NCBI GenBank assembly: GCA_021777035.1
Contig: JAIQZR010000029.1
Coordinates: 1 to 38,039, forward strand
Direction: 5' to 3'
Source: Candidatus Scalindua sp.
GTDB lineage: Bacteria; Planctomycetota; Brocadiia; Brocadiales; Scalinduaceae
DNA: 38,039 nucleotides
Shown: positions 24,564-31,633 of the stretch, piece after piece
Layout of the letters: each line of letters starts with the position of its first letter
Position numbering within the stretch: the first letter of the stretch is position 1
Made by a program: the position numbers and the translations under genes
The notes under the pieces: generated by a model
Database searches by the model: none
Seen by the model: the letters and a program-made list of their open reading frames with translations, nothing else
What the model was told of the DNA's origin: nothing

Positions 24564-25907
24564 TTACTTATCCACTCTTATCCGTACAGAGTCAGCGTGG
24601 GCTTGTAGACCTTCTGACTCTGCAATTGTTATTATGTCATCTGCTGCTGATCTCAGGACTTCCTCAGAATATGAAATTATACTTGTTCTTTTAAGGAAAT
24701 CATTTACTGACAGGCCGGAGAAAAACCTCGCTGTTCCGCCTGTTGGTAAAACATGCGATGGTCCTGCGAAGTAGTCTCCAACGGCTACCGGTGTATACGG
24801 CCCGGCGAATATGGCGCCTGCATGTTTCAGCCGAGACAACACATCGTCTTCATTTTTCACAATTACCAGTAAGTGCTCCGGGGCGAGGGTATTTGAGATA
24901 TCTACGGCCTCATCCATATCTTTTGCAATAACGATAAAGCCAAATTTGTCCAGTGATTCCCTGATCAGATCACTGCGAGATGAAGACTCAATTTGTCTGG
25001 AGATTTCCTGTAATACTCCGTTTGCAACTTCCTCAGAGTCGGTAACAAGTATTGAAATACCTGGGGCATGCTCTGCCTGTGACAGCAGATCAGAGGCAAC
25101 AAATGCGTGATTAGCAGATTCATCAGCTATTATGAGCACTTCACTTGGCCCAGCCAACATGTCTATGCCAACATGCCCATATGCTTCCCTCTTGGCAAGT
25201 GTTACAAATTGATTACCAGGCCCGACAATTTTGTCAACCTTAGGGACAGTTTTAGTACCAAAGGTGAGCGCGGCAATTGCATGAACGCCTCCAATCATGT
25301 AGACTTCATCCACATCTGCTTCTCTGCATGCGACCAGCCGTTCAGGAGAGATGGCCCCGTTTCTGCCGGGTGGTGTTACAACCACAGTTTTTTTTACTCC
25401 GGCAACCTTTGCAGGTACCGCATTCATTAACACTGAAGACGGATATGATGCTGAGCCGCCAGGGACATAAATTCCAACATTTTCGATAGCACTATATTTT
25501 ACTTCTATTCTGGCCCCGTTTGAGTGAAAAGTCCCAGGCCCGTGTATGCGTATGTGTTCCTGGAATTTTCGGATATTTTCTTTTGCATTTTTTATAGCGC
25601 TTACTAATTCCGGAGTCACTTTCCTGTAAGCATCTTCAATTTCGGAAGTTTTAATTTTAATATTTTTCGCAGAGAGGCTTACGCCTTCAAACTTTTCTGA
25701 ATAATATTCCAGGGCTTCATCACCTTTTTCTTTTACATCTTGAATAACACGTTTGACGCTTTCAGCCGGTGATAACGGTTCACCAAAGACCTCTTTCGTT
25801 TTTGCTTCCATCCCTTTGGTAGCCGTGTCAGCAAATATACTCATTCCCTGCTTGAGAGCTTCAATTTCCTGTGTGATATTCCCTTCTTGTGATCTTAATA
25901 TTTTCAT
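24564..25907 (-). CDS. hisD: Histidinol dehydrogenase
   Basis: The 447-residue protein is slightly longer than usual. Key blocks are GIYVPGGSASYPSSVLMNAVPA, cut here as GIYVPGGSASYPS plus LMNAVPAKVAGV, then KIVGPGNQFVTLAKREAYG, IDMLAGPSEVLI, LLSQAEHAP with zinc-binding residues, and NTLAPEHLL with the catalytic Glu-His pair. It oxidises histidinol to histidine with two NAD, using one zinc per subunit; these are the final two steps. It is the first gene of the minus-strand hisD-hisC-hisB cluster. The YgiT-like gene ends upstream with a 53-bp gap on the same strand, so the operon may include it. Confidence 0.97.
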   Translation of the reverse strand: MKILRSQEGNITQEIEALKQGMSIFADTATKGMEAKTKEVFGEPLSPAESVKRVIQDVKEKGDEALEYYSEKFEGVSLSAKNIKIKTSEIEDAYRKVTPELVSAIKNAKENIRKFQEHIRIHGPGTFHSNGARIEVKYSAIENVGIYVPGGSASYPSSVLMNAVPAKVAGVKKTVVVTPPGRNGAISPERLVACREADVDEVYMIGGVHAIAALTFGTKTVPKVDKIVGPGNQFVTLAKREAYGHVGIDMLAGPSEVLIIADESANHAFVASDLLSQAEHAPGISILVTDSEEVANGVLQEISRQIESSSRSDLIRESLDKFGFIVIAKDMDEAVDISNTLAPEHLLVIVKNEDDVLSRLKHAGAIFAGPYTPVAVGDYFAGPSHVLPTGGTARFFSGLSVNDFLKRTSIISYSEEVLRSAADDIITIAESEGLQAHADSVRIRVDK

Positions 25908-25960
25908 ATATTTTCTGCTCTCTGATATTTAATATAAGAACCTTTTCTTCTTAAGCATAT

Positions 25961-26167
25961 CTAATTGTTCTCTTTGGCTACTTTCGCAGTAAGATTTTTC
26001 TCTCCGCATTGTTGACAAACACCAGCTGGTACATTTTGAAAGATGAATAACTTTCCTTTATAACGATAATCCAATTCAACCCTGTCTTCCTTCACCTCTC
26101 CACCACAGAAGGAACAATCTCCATATTCTTCTCTTCTAACTCTCTCTTGGATTCCACCAATTTCCAT
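25961..26167 (-). CDS. YgiT-type zinc-finger protein (orphan antitoxin-like)
   Basis: The 68-residue protein has two CxxC pairs, CSFCGGEV (about residues 18-25) and CQQCGEKNLTAKVA (about 51-64), the four zinc ligands of a YgiT/MqsA-type N-terminal domain. EDRVELDYRYKGKLFIFQNVPA between the pairs is characteristic. MqsA proteins continue with a helix-turn-helix domain, which is absent here. Short YgiT proteins usually sit beside a small toxin gene, but none was found; the upstream gene is an unrelated hypothetical. The C-terminus KVAKENN is a few residues shorter than in many homologues. Its role is unknown, possibly the remnant of a toxin-antitoxin pair. Confidence 0.8.
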   Translation of the reverse strand: MEIGGIQERVRREEYGDCSFCGGEVKEDRVELDYRYKGKLFIFQNVPAGVCQQCGEKNLTAKVAKENN

Positions 26168-26227
26168 TTGATACTATATATTTCCTTTTGTACCAGCTAG
26201 ACTATAAAGACACATTGTGTCCCGTCC

Positions 26228-26668
26228 CTATCCATTTACCTCAACTGCACGTACCATGTCGCCGACTGATATCGGGCCCAACTGTGGAATACCGCTGATC
26301 TGAGAGGTATTAACATTCAGCTTTTCACTACTGAGTTTATTGCTTCCGGGGCTTCCTGTCATTGACTCAGCCATCATAGCGCCACTTAGGGTCTGTGCGC
26401 TATGAGATCCATGCTCTTCGCATGGCTGTCCCTTCTCTCCGGCAACACAGGTTGAGAATTTGTTCTGTACATGAACCGCAAAGACATGTTCCTTGATATG
26501 TTCCAGTTTTCCCAAAACTTCGCTACTGTCCGGATCCTTTACTTCTTCATCACTCTGTACAAAGACGGCAAAGACCATACCATCCACTACACCATGATTT
26601 CTGCCGATATTAACTACGATACTGTATTCATCGAGTATTTTGGCTACTTTACCTTCTATTTTATCCAT
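26228..26668 (-). CDS. Conserved hypothetical protein with FlgT-C-like beta domain
   Basis: The 146-residue protein has no signal peptide or membrane segment. The N-terminal 70 residues (KVAKILDEYSIVVNIGRNHG, VVDGMVFAVF, DPDSSEVLGKLEHIKEHVFA) follow the pattern of a small beta-barrel seen at the end of FlgT-like proteins: NxGxxxGV, then GMxFxV, then DPxTxExLG. A flexible, Ser- and Gly-rich central part (about 75-120) follows, and a short beta-like end, ISVGDMVRAVEVNG. An AGAGG site lies 8 nt before the ATG. No function can be assigned. It lies 61 bp from the YgiT gene on the same strand. Confidence 0.6.
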   Translation of the reverse strand: MDKIEGKVAKILDEYSIVVNIGRNHGVVDGMVFAVFVQSDEEVKDPDSSEVLGKLEHIKEHVFAVHVQNKFSTCVAGEKGQPCEEHGSHSAQTLSGAMMAESMTGSPGSNKLSSEKLNVNTSQISGIPQLGPISVGDMVRAVEVNG

Positions 26669-27034
26669 ATTTATGCCTCTTAATGATACTGTTTTAATTA
26701 TCTATATTCTATTAAATCAAAAATAATATTTTATGCTATAACCTTTTGCTTACTATTTATTTCAGGTGTTTTAGGTATTTAGACTTAATTAAGATTATAT
26801 TGTAACGGATCAGGTAATTATATTTTAGACCCCTTTTTTGTCAAGGAGAATTGAATCAACAACCACTCATTATTTTGTTCTTAAGGGTCTGATTCTGCCT
26901 CGATAAAGTTTTCTATTCTTAAAAAGTTTGCACAAATCCGTGGTATAAAATGGCTTCTTGACCACTTTATGTCCATGCGTTATAATTCTTGAGTGTTCTA
27001 GATCTTATTACGATTTCCACGTTTTTTTTAGAAA
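26669..27034. other. Intergenic region between divergent genes
   Basis: A 366-bp AT-rich interval between the minus-strand hypothetical and the plus-strand RNase HII-like gene. It should contain both promoters. No confident hexamer pair, RNA gene, palindrome or repeat was recognised. Confidence 0.4.
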
Positions 27035-28000
27035 ATGCCAATAATTGCAGGTATTGATGAGGCCGGTTATGGCCCCACATTAGGCCCGTTTGTCCTATCA
27101 AAGGTCGTGATGGAAATACCGGGTGAATATCATCACGATGCAGATATCTGGCATATTCTGGAAGATGCGGTTTCCGGACAAATTAAAAAACGTGGAAATC
27201 GTATAGTCGTTGGTGATAGTAAAAAGTTGTATCAGCAGAAAACCGGCTTAAAAATGCTGGAAGAGGCGGTTTTGTCTTTTGTATGGCACACAAATGGCCC
27301 GGTAACAAAATTCAGTGATTTACTGAAACTGTTATCAGGTTGCGATGAAGAAGTCCTGGAAAAATATCCATGGTATCAGGGAAAAGACCTTAACCTGCCT
27401 GTTGCTTCAAATGTGTCCGCGATCATGAATTACGCGGATATCCTTAATGATACGGCAAACCTGCGGGGTGTAAGCATACTTGACATAAAGAGCCAGTTTC
27501 TTTGTGTGTCGGAGATAAACAGACAACTAGAGTTTCTTGGTAACAAGTCTTTGCTTCTCTTCAAGAGCTGTGCAACGCATCTTAAAGAAATTTTCGAATA
27601 TTATGGGAATCACAAACCGAAAGTTTTGATAGATAAACACGGCGGAAGAAACTATTACGAAAAATTACTATCGCAAAATTTTGAAGGATGTAATGTGGAT
27701 TCAATTACAGAAGGAAACCCTTTATCAACTTACAGTATTAGTGATGAAAGTAAAAAAATGGATGTCTCTTTTATCGTAGGCGCGGACTCGAAGTATTTCC
27801 CAACAGCTCTTGCCTCGATGTTCAGTAAATACATCCGTGAGCTATTTATAAAACTGTTCAATTCGTACTGGCAGGAAAAAGTAGAGGACATAAAGCCAAC
27901 TGCCGGTTATCCGGAAGATGCCCGGAGGTTTCTGTCTCAGATTCATGATGTAAAGAAAGAGCTGAATATCAGTGATGATATTTTGATCAGGGTTAAATAG
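27035..28000 (+). CDS. Divergent RNase HII-like protein
   Basis: The 321-residue protein is much longer than typical RNase HII (about 200). It has the entry motif [18 protein letters not shown] (D8 and E9, like GIDEAGRGPLAGP), [11 protein letters not shown] (D61, like DSKKL), [16 protein letters not shown] (D200) and [20 protein letters not shown] (D251). The last corresponds to the final catalytic Asp plus the ASI-x-AK-x-x-R helix. All four acidic positions of RNase HII are therefore plausible. The large insert between residues 75 and 190 is unlike RNase HII or HIII. It could remove RNA from DNA or have another nucleic-acid role. No Shine-Dalgarno is visible before the ATG. Confidence 0.7.
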   Translation: MPIIAGIDEAGYGPTLGPFVLSKVVMEIPGEYHHDADIWHILEDAVSGQIKKRGNRIVVGDSKKLYQQKTGLKMLEEAVLSFVWHTNGPVTKFSDLLKLLSGCDEEVLEKYPWYQGKDLNLPVASNVSAIMNYADILNDTANLRGVSILDIKSQFLCVSEINRQLEFLGNKSLLLFKSCATHLKEIFEYYGNHKPKVLIDKHGGRNYYEKLLSQNFEGCNVDSITEGNPLSTYSISDESKKMDVSFIVGADSKYFPTALASMFSKYIRELFIKLFNSYWQEKVEDIKPTAGYPEDARRFLSQIHDVKKELNISDDILIRVK

Positions 28001-28001
28001 C

Positions 28002-28262
28002 CGTTTAAACAGTTCAAACGGCTTAAACGGCTCAAACGGCTCAAACGGCTTAAACGGCTTAAACGGCTTAAACGGCTTAAACGGCTCAAACGGCTTAAAC
28101 GGCTTAAACGGTTCAAACGGTTCAAACGGCTTAAACGGCTTAAACGGTTCAAACGGTTCAAACGGTTCAAACGGCTCAAACGGCTCAAACGGTTCAAACG
28201 GTTCAAACGGCTCAAACGGCTTAAACGGCTTAAACGGCTCAAACAGTTTAAACTGCTCAAAC
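28002..28262. repeat. 29-unit 9-bp minisatellite, GG(C/T)T(C/T)AAAC
   Basis: Twenty-nine uninterrupted 9-bp units begin 2 bp after the stop codon of the RNase HII-like gene. Twenty-five consecutive central units (28020-28244) are GGCTTAAAC, GGCTCAAAC or GGTTCAAAC with no other change. The two units before them and two after are edge variants (CGTTTAAAC, AGTTCAAAC; AGTTTAAAC, TGCTCAAAC). A 9-bp unit preserves reading frame, so long ORFs appear in several frames (KRL and LSR repeats), but these are not considered genes. The array ends 94 bp before asd and would be transcribed if the two genes share a message. Confidence 0.95.
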
Positions 28263-28356
28263 AGTTATTTAGGCACTTTTAACTTTTTAAAATACGAAAA
28301 AAAACTTTATGAAAAAATAGAGTTCACAAGGTAATAATATAAGGAGCATAATAGAT

Positions 28357-29367
28357 ATGGGAGTTAATGTTGCAGTAGTAGGCGTTACAGGAGCTGTAGG
28401 AACGGAAATGCTCAGGGTGCTCGAAAGAAGAGACTTTCCTGTTGATGAGTTGAGACCGCTTGCTTCAAGCCGTTCGGCAGGAAAGAGCGTAGTCTTTCGT
28501 GGGAAAGAGTTAGAGGTACAGGAATTAACGGCAGATTCGTTTGACGGGATGAACATTGGACTCTTCAGCGCGGGGGGTGGTATCAGCAGGGAATTTGTAC
28601 CTTATGCGATAGAGAAGAATTGTGTTGTAGTGGATAACACCAGTGCTTTCAGAATGGACGAAGATGTGCCATTAGTGGTGCCAGAGGTAAATGCAAACAG
28701 GATCTCTGAGCATAATGGCATAATTGCAAACCCGAACTGTTCAACGATACAACTTGTTTTGATTTTAAAACCGATACATGATGCGGTAAAAATCAAGAGG
28801 GTGGTAGTTTCAACCTATCAGGCAGTATCCGGAGCAGGATATAGTGCTCTGGTAGAATTAAAGAAGGAGACCGAGCATATACTTTTTGAGAAGAGTGGAG
28901 ATTTTAATCGCAGCATATTTCCTCATCAGATGGCATTTAACGTACTGCCTCAGTTACCTCAGAGTGATGCATTCTTGCCAAACGGTTATACAGATGAAGA
29001 GATGAAGATGATTAACGAAACAAAGAAAATCCTGGAGGACAGCTCCTTCCGTATAACAACAACAACCGTAAGGGTACCTGTATTCAGAGGCCACAGTGAG
29101 TCGGTCAATATAGAAACAGAAGTGGCGTTGAGCGCCGATCAGGCCAGGGATTTATTAAGTAAGGCGGAAGGTGTCGTAGTCCTTGACGATCCGTCAAAGC
29201 AATTATATCCACTGGCGACTGATGCCGCTGGTAAAGATGAAACCTTTGTCGGAAGGATACGGGAAGACCATTCTGTCGAAAACGGATTGAATATGTGGGT
29301 GGTAAGCGATAATCTGCTGAAAGGCGCGGCCCTGAATGCAGTCCAGATTGCTGAAAAGTTGATATAA
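28357..29367 (+). CDS. asd: Aspartate-semialdehyde dehydrogenase
   Basis: The 336-residue protein starts with the Rossmann motif VAVVGVTGAVGTEML (NADP binding). SAGGGISREFVPYA and VVDNTSAFRM follow. The catalytic cysteine is C128 in NPNCSTIQ, with VVSTYQAVSGAG and VPVFRGHSESVNIE further on (substrate-binding Arg and His). It reduces aspartyl phosphate to aspartate semialdehyde for lysine, diaminopimelate, methionine and threonine synthesis. AGGAG lies 10 nt upstream of the ATG. The acetolactate decarboxylase gene starts 19 bp downstream, which suggests cotranscription. Confidence 0.97.
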   Translation: MGVNVAVVGVTGAVGTEMLRVLERRDFPVDELRPLASSRSAGKSVVFRGKELEVQELTADSFDGMNIGLFSAGGGISREFVPYAIEKNCVVVDNTSAFRMDEDVPLVVPEVNANRISEHNGIIANPNCSTIQLVLILKPIHDAVKIKRVVVSTYQAVSGAGYSALVELKKETEHILFEKSGDFNRSIFPHQMAFNVLPQLPQSDAFLPNGYTDEEMKMINETKKILEDSSFRITTTTVRVPVFRGHSESVNIETEVALSADQARDLLSKAEGVVVLDDPSKQLYPLATDAAGKDETFVGRIREDHSVENGLNMWVVSDNLLKGAALNAVQIAEKLI

Positions 29368-29386
29368 TCTCTATGTAAAAACAATT

Positions 29387-30157
29387 ATGAAACATATATT
29401 GATAGCCATACTTCTGGCAATACCTATATGCGGGTGTTCGTACGCACAAAAAAACGAGGAAGTATTATATCAAACGTCAACGATAAACGCCTTGCTGGAT
29501 GAAGTCTATGATGGAAATGTAACATTTAAAGAGTTAAAGAAGCATGGTGACCTGGGACTGGGAACATTTAACAATCTTGATGGTGAGATGATAGGACTAG
29601 ATGGTGAGTTCTACCAGATAAAGGCTGACGGAATAGCTTATCCTGTTGACGATTTAATGAAAACCCCGTTTGCCGTAGTCACTTTCTTTGAGCCGAATAA
29701 AACAATTGTTTTTAAAAAGGCCGTAAACTATAAACAATTAGAGCAATATCTGGATAATGTACTACCGACAAGAAACATCTTCTACGCGTTCAAAATTGAA
29801 GGGACGTTTAAGTATATCAAAACAAGAAGTGTTCCCGGGCAGGATAAACCGTATCCGCCGCTTGTTGAAATAGTAAAGGATCAGCCAATATTTGAGTTTC
29901 ATGATGTAAAAGGTATGTTAGTAGGATCCTGGTTTCCAGGTTATATGAAAGGAATCAATGTTCCCGGTTATCATTTTCACTTCATTACTGAAGATAAAAA
30001 GGCGGGAGGACATTTGCTTGAATGCCAGACGGAAAATGTGGAGATTGGAATCGATTATACTTCTAATTCGTACCTGGCATTGCCGGAAGATGAGGAATTC
30101 TATAAAGCAGAGTTGTCTAAAGAAAACAGGGCGGTATTAGAAAAGGTGGAAAAATAA
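29387..30157 (+). CDS. budA: Lipoprotein alpha-acetolactate decarboxylase
   Basis: The 256-residue protein has a type II signal peptide with lipobox PICGC (Cys17), so it is exported and lipid-anchored. The enzyme domain shows STINALLDEVYDGNVTF, GDLGLGTFNNLDGEMIGLDG, the segment TPFAVVTFF, and the zinc-binding end PGYHFHFI with AGGHLLEC (three His ligands). It decarboxylates acetolactate to acetoin. Most relatives are cytoplasmic, while a few such as the Brevibacillus enzyme are secreted. Here export implies a periplasmic or surface role, for example removing leaked acetolactate. It follows asd closely, and the pathway link is not obvious. Confidence 0.9.
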   Translation: MKHILIAILLAIPICGCSYAQKNEEVLYQTSTINALLDEVYDGNVTFKELKKHGDLGLGTFNNLDGEMIGLDGEFYQIKADGIAYPVDDLMKTPFAVVTFFEPNKTIVFKKAVNYKQLEQYLDNVLPTRNIFYAFKIEGTFKYIKTRSVPGQDKPYPPLVEIVKDQPIFEFHDVKGMLVGSWFPGYMKGINVPGYHFHFITEDKKAGGHLLECQTENVEIGIDYTSNSYLALPEDEEFYKAELSKENRAVLEKVEK

Positions 30158-30158
30158 A

Positions 30159-30216
30159 ATAAGGAGAATGCCGGCTAGAATTATTTTACAATTTCTATCC
30201 GCGCAATTCTCCTTAT
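30159..30216. terminator. Inverted repeat between convergent budA and ferredoxin genes
   Basis: ATAAGGAGAAT (30159-30169) is perfectly complementary to ATTCTCCTTAT (30206-30216), and the arms continue imperfectly inward for about 15 more bases. It lies directly after the budA stop and 56 bp from the end of the oppositely read ferredoxin gene, so it may end transcription from both sides. No long U-run follows, which weakens the case for an intrinsic terminator. Confidence 0.45.
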
Positions 30217-30271
30217 CATATCTTATGCTTTGTCGTAGTGCCCTCTCAATTAACAGGTACTTTACAAGCAA

Positions 30272-30460
30272 TTAATCTTCAATAATTATGCATTCAACAG
30301 GACACTCTTCTGCTGCCTGTCTACAGGTTTCTTCTAATTCACCAGAAACGGAATCTCCCTTTACGACAGCAACGTCATCTTCCATGTCAAAAATTTCCGG
30401 ACATGTTTGTGTGCAGAGTTCACAACCGGTACACTCATCAGCGTCTATAATCGCCTTCAT
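30272..30460 (-). CDS. Single-cluster 4Fe-4S ferredoxin
   Basis: The 62-residue acidic protein has DECTGCELCTQTCPEIF with C10, C13 and C16, and a second half ending EECPVECIIIED with C53. These would bind one 4Fe-4S cluster. C20 and C46 sit where similar ferredoxins form a disulfide. C57 in CPVECI is an extra cysteine where most relatives have Ala. The size and pattern match the small monocluster ferredoxins of Thermotoga and Desulfovibrio. It is a cytoplasmic electron carrier. GGAGG precedes the ATG, and a good promoter lies about 90 bp upstream on the same strand. Confidence 0.95.
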   Translation of the reverse strand: MKAIIDADECTGCELCTQTCPEIFDMEDDVAVVKGDSVSGELEETCRQAAEECPVECIIIED

Positions 30461-30550
30461 TACTTCCTCCTTTATTTAAAAAAATAATTATGCCTGTTTC
30501 TTTTTTCCTAACTAAAACCAAACACAGTTCCTTACACAAATACAGATTTT

Positions 30551-30578
30551 AATATAGATAATACTCATTAATTGTCAA
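30551..30578 (-). promoter_or_regulatory. Sigma-70-type promoter for the ferredoxin gene
   Basis: On the minus strand TTGACA (30578-30573) and TATATT (30556-30551) are separated by 16 bp. The expected start of transcription is about 85 bp before the ferredoxin ATG at 30460. Confidence 0.6.
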
Positions 30579-30700
30579 GCTTTTTTATATAGTAAAGTTT
30601 TATAAAATCCGTAAGTGTTTTTTTGTAATAAAATATTAGTTAAGTAGTTGTGTTCTAGTTACATATGAGAATGCCAGAAAAATGCTTAGACAATTTCTCC

Positions 30701-30728
30701 TTGACAATAATTCTACTATTATTATTAT
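30701..30728 (+). promoter_or_regulatory. Sigma-70-type promoter for the cobalamin uptake locus
   Basis: TTGACA (30701-30706) and TATTAT (30723-30728) are separated by 16 bp. Transcription would begin near 30735, about 45 nt before the closing helix of the first cobalamin riboswitch. Confidence 0.6.
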
Positions 30729-30780
30729 TCAGACTCGATTTAACGTTGTTTACTGTACTTTGAAAATTTCAAATTTTGTT

Positions 30781-30985
30781 TACGGGTGCTCGCTATCTAC
30801 AACTTGCAGGTAGCGACATAATAGGGAAGTCCCTAAAAGGGCACGGACCCGCCGCTGTAATCGGCTACTAAGACTGCAAAACGCCACTGGAAATATAATC
30901 CATTTAAACGGTTTAAACTGTTTAAACGGCTCTCCGGGAAGGCGCAGTTATTAGGATGACCCGATAGTCAGAAGACCTACCCGTA
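30781..30985 (+). promoter_or_regulatory. Cobalamin riboswitch 1
   Basis: This is a complete cobalamin riboswitch. P1 is TACGGGT (30781-30787) pairing with ACCCGTA (30979-30985). Conserved blocks in order are AATAGGGAAG, GACCCGCCGCTGTAATCGG, GCCACTGG, CCGGGAAGGCG, and GATGACCCGATAG followed by the B12-box part AGAAGACCTACCC. The spacing is ordinary except for three 9-bp units between GCCACTGG and CCGGGAAGG. An intrinsic terminator follows at 31061, so B12 binding probably causes premature termination. No gene lies between this element and riboswitch 2. Confidence 0.9.
30901..30927 (+). repeat. Three 9-bp units within riboswitch 1
   Basis: CATTTAAAC, GGTTTAAAC and TGTTTAAAC lie in series in the peripheral stem region between two conserved riboswitch blocks. 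The outer copies can pair (TTTAAAC with GTTTAAA) and leave the middle copy as the loop. Confidence 0.8.
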
Positions 30986-31060
30986 AATACTTCACATTAA
31001 CTCTTCGAAGGTAAAGAAGGTGGAGGCAGATACGTTTTTTATCTATTAAGCAATATGAAA

Positions 31061-31099
31061 AAGCCCGGATCTTCCCATCGAAGATCCGGGCTTTTTTAT
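31061..31099 (+). terminator. Rho-independent terminator after riboswitch 1
   Basis: GCCCGGATCTTC (31063-31074) pairs perfectly with GAAGATCCGGGC (31080-31091) around a 5-nt loop and is followed by six T (31092-31097). It lies 76 nt after riboswitch 1 and about 110 nt before riboswitch 2, with no ORF of note between. It would stop transcription before riboswitch 2 and btuB. Confidence 0.9.
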
Positions 31100-31210
31100 T
31101 GGAGTAATGAATTTATACCACTAAAAACACAACAAGAAAAATTAGTTTCATGTTTTTAGTGGGTAATAGAGGCAATAATTTGAGTTAACATTTTTAAAAA
31201 ATTTTACTGT

Positions 31211-31592
31211 GTGTGAGATATAAGGGAATCCCCGCCGAGTTAAAACTCGGTTAACGGGAGCTGCCCCGCAACTGTAATCGGTGACGAAATCTGCAAGGGT
31301 TCTGAAGAAAAAGAGCTTAGTATATTATCGTGTTCGGGTTTAGGTTAGATTTGGTTGATCTGAATGAGCTGAACCGCAGGCGTAGCCTAAGCTACGTTGA
31401 GGATTCAGCGATTGAAGATCGGACGAAGATGGCCTGGAAATGAGATGCGAGAATGCTAAGTAGTTTTTTTCTGGATCCGATAATACCACTGGGAAATAAA
31501 AAAGCTGTTTAAACTGCTTAAACTGTTTAAACGGTTTTCCGGGAAGGTGCAGGAATCAGGATGATCCGAAAGCCAGGAGACCTGCCTTACAC
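31211..31592 (+). promoter_or_regulatory. Cobalamin riboswitch 2 with a large internal insertion
   Basis: GTGTGAG (31211-31217) can pair with CTTACAC (31586-31592), with one wobble, as P1. The conserved blocks are AAGGGAATCC, CTGCCCCGCAACTGTAATCGG split as CTGCCCCGC and AACTGTAATCGG, CCACTGGG, CCGGGAAGGTG, and GATGATCCGAAAGCC followed by AGGAGACCTGCC. About 185 nt between ACTGTAATCGG and CCACTGG replaces the usual 20-30 nt. That insertion contains a strong hairpin at 31368-31409 (GCTGAA/TTCAGC with CGTAGC/GCTACG). The btuB Shine-Dalgarno lies about 30 nt downstream, so translational control is likely. Confidence 0.88.
31506..31532 (+). repeat. Three 9-bp units within riboswitch 2
   Basis: TGTTTAAAC, TGCTTAAAC and TGTTTAAAC occupy the same position as in riboswitch 1, between CCACTGG and CCGGGAAGG. 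The outer copies form a perfect 8-bp GTTTAAAC self-complementary stem with a 10-nt loop. Confidence 0.8.
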
Positions 31593-31633
31593 GTTTTTTC
31601 AGCACGTTTTTCCGAGGGGAAAAGGAGGTTCGC

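Noticed and set aside
27943..28260. Minus-strand ORF encoding LSR/LNR repeats (105 codons)
   Set aside because: It is an artefact of the 9-bp minisatellite, which keeps two frames open on each strand. No ribosome site or non-repeat domain is present.
27998..28282. Possible read-through of the TAG of the RNase HII-like gene into a KRL/KRF-repeat tail ending at TAA 28280-28282
   Set aside because: An open frame is expected for a 9-bp repeat in two of three phases, so openness is not evidence of translation.
31056..31160. Small ORF between the two riboswitches starting MKKPGSSH
   Set aside because: It is formed by the terminator stem itself and runs into AT-rich sequence; no family resemblance.
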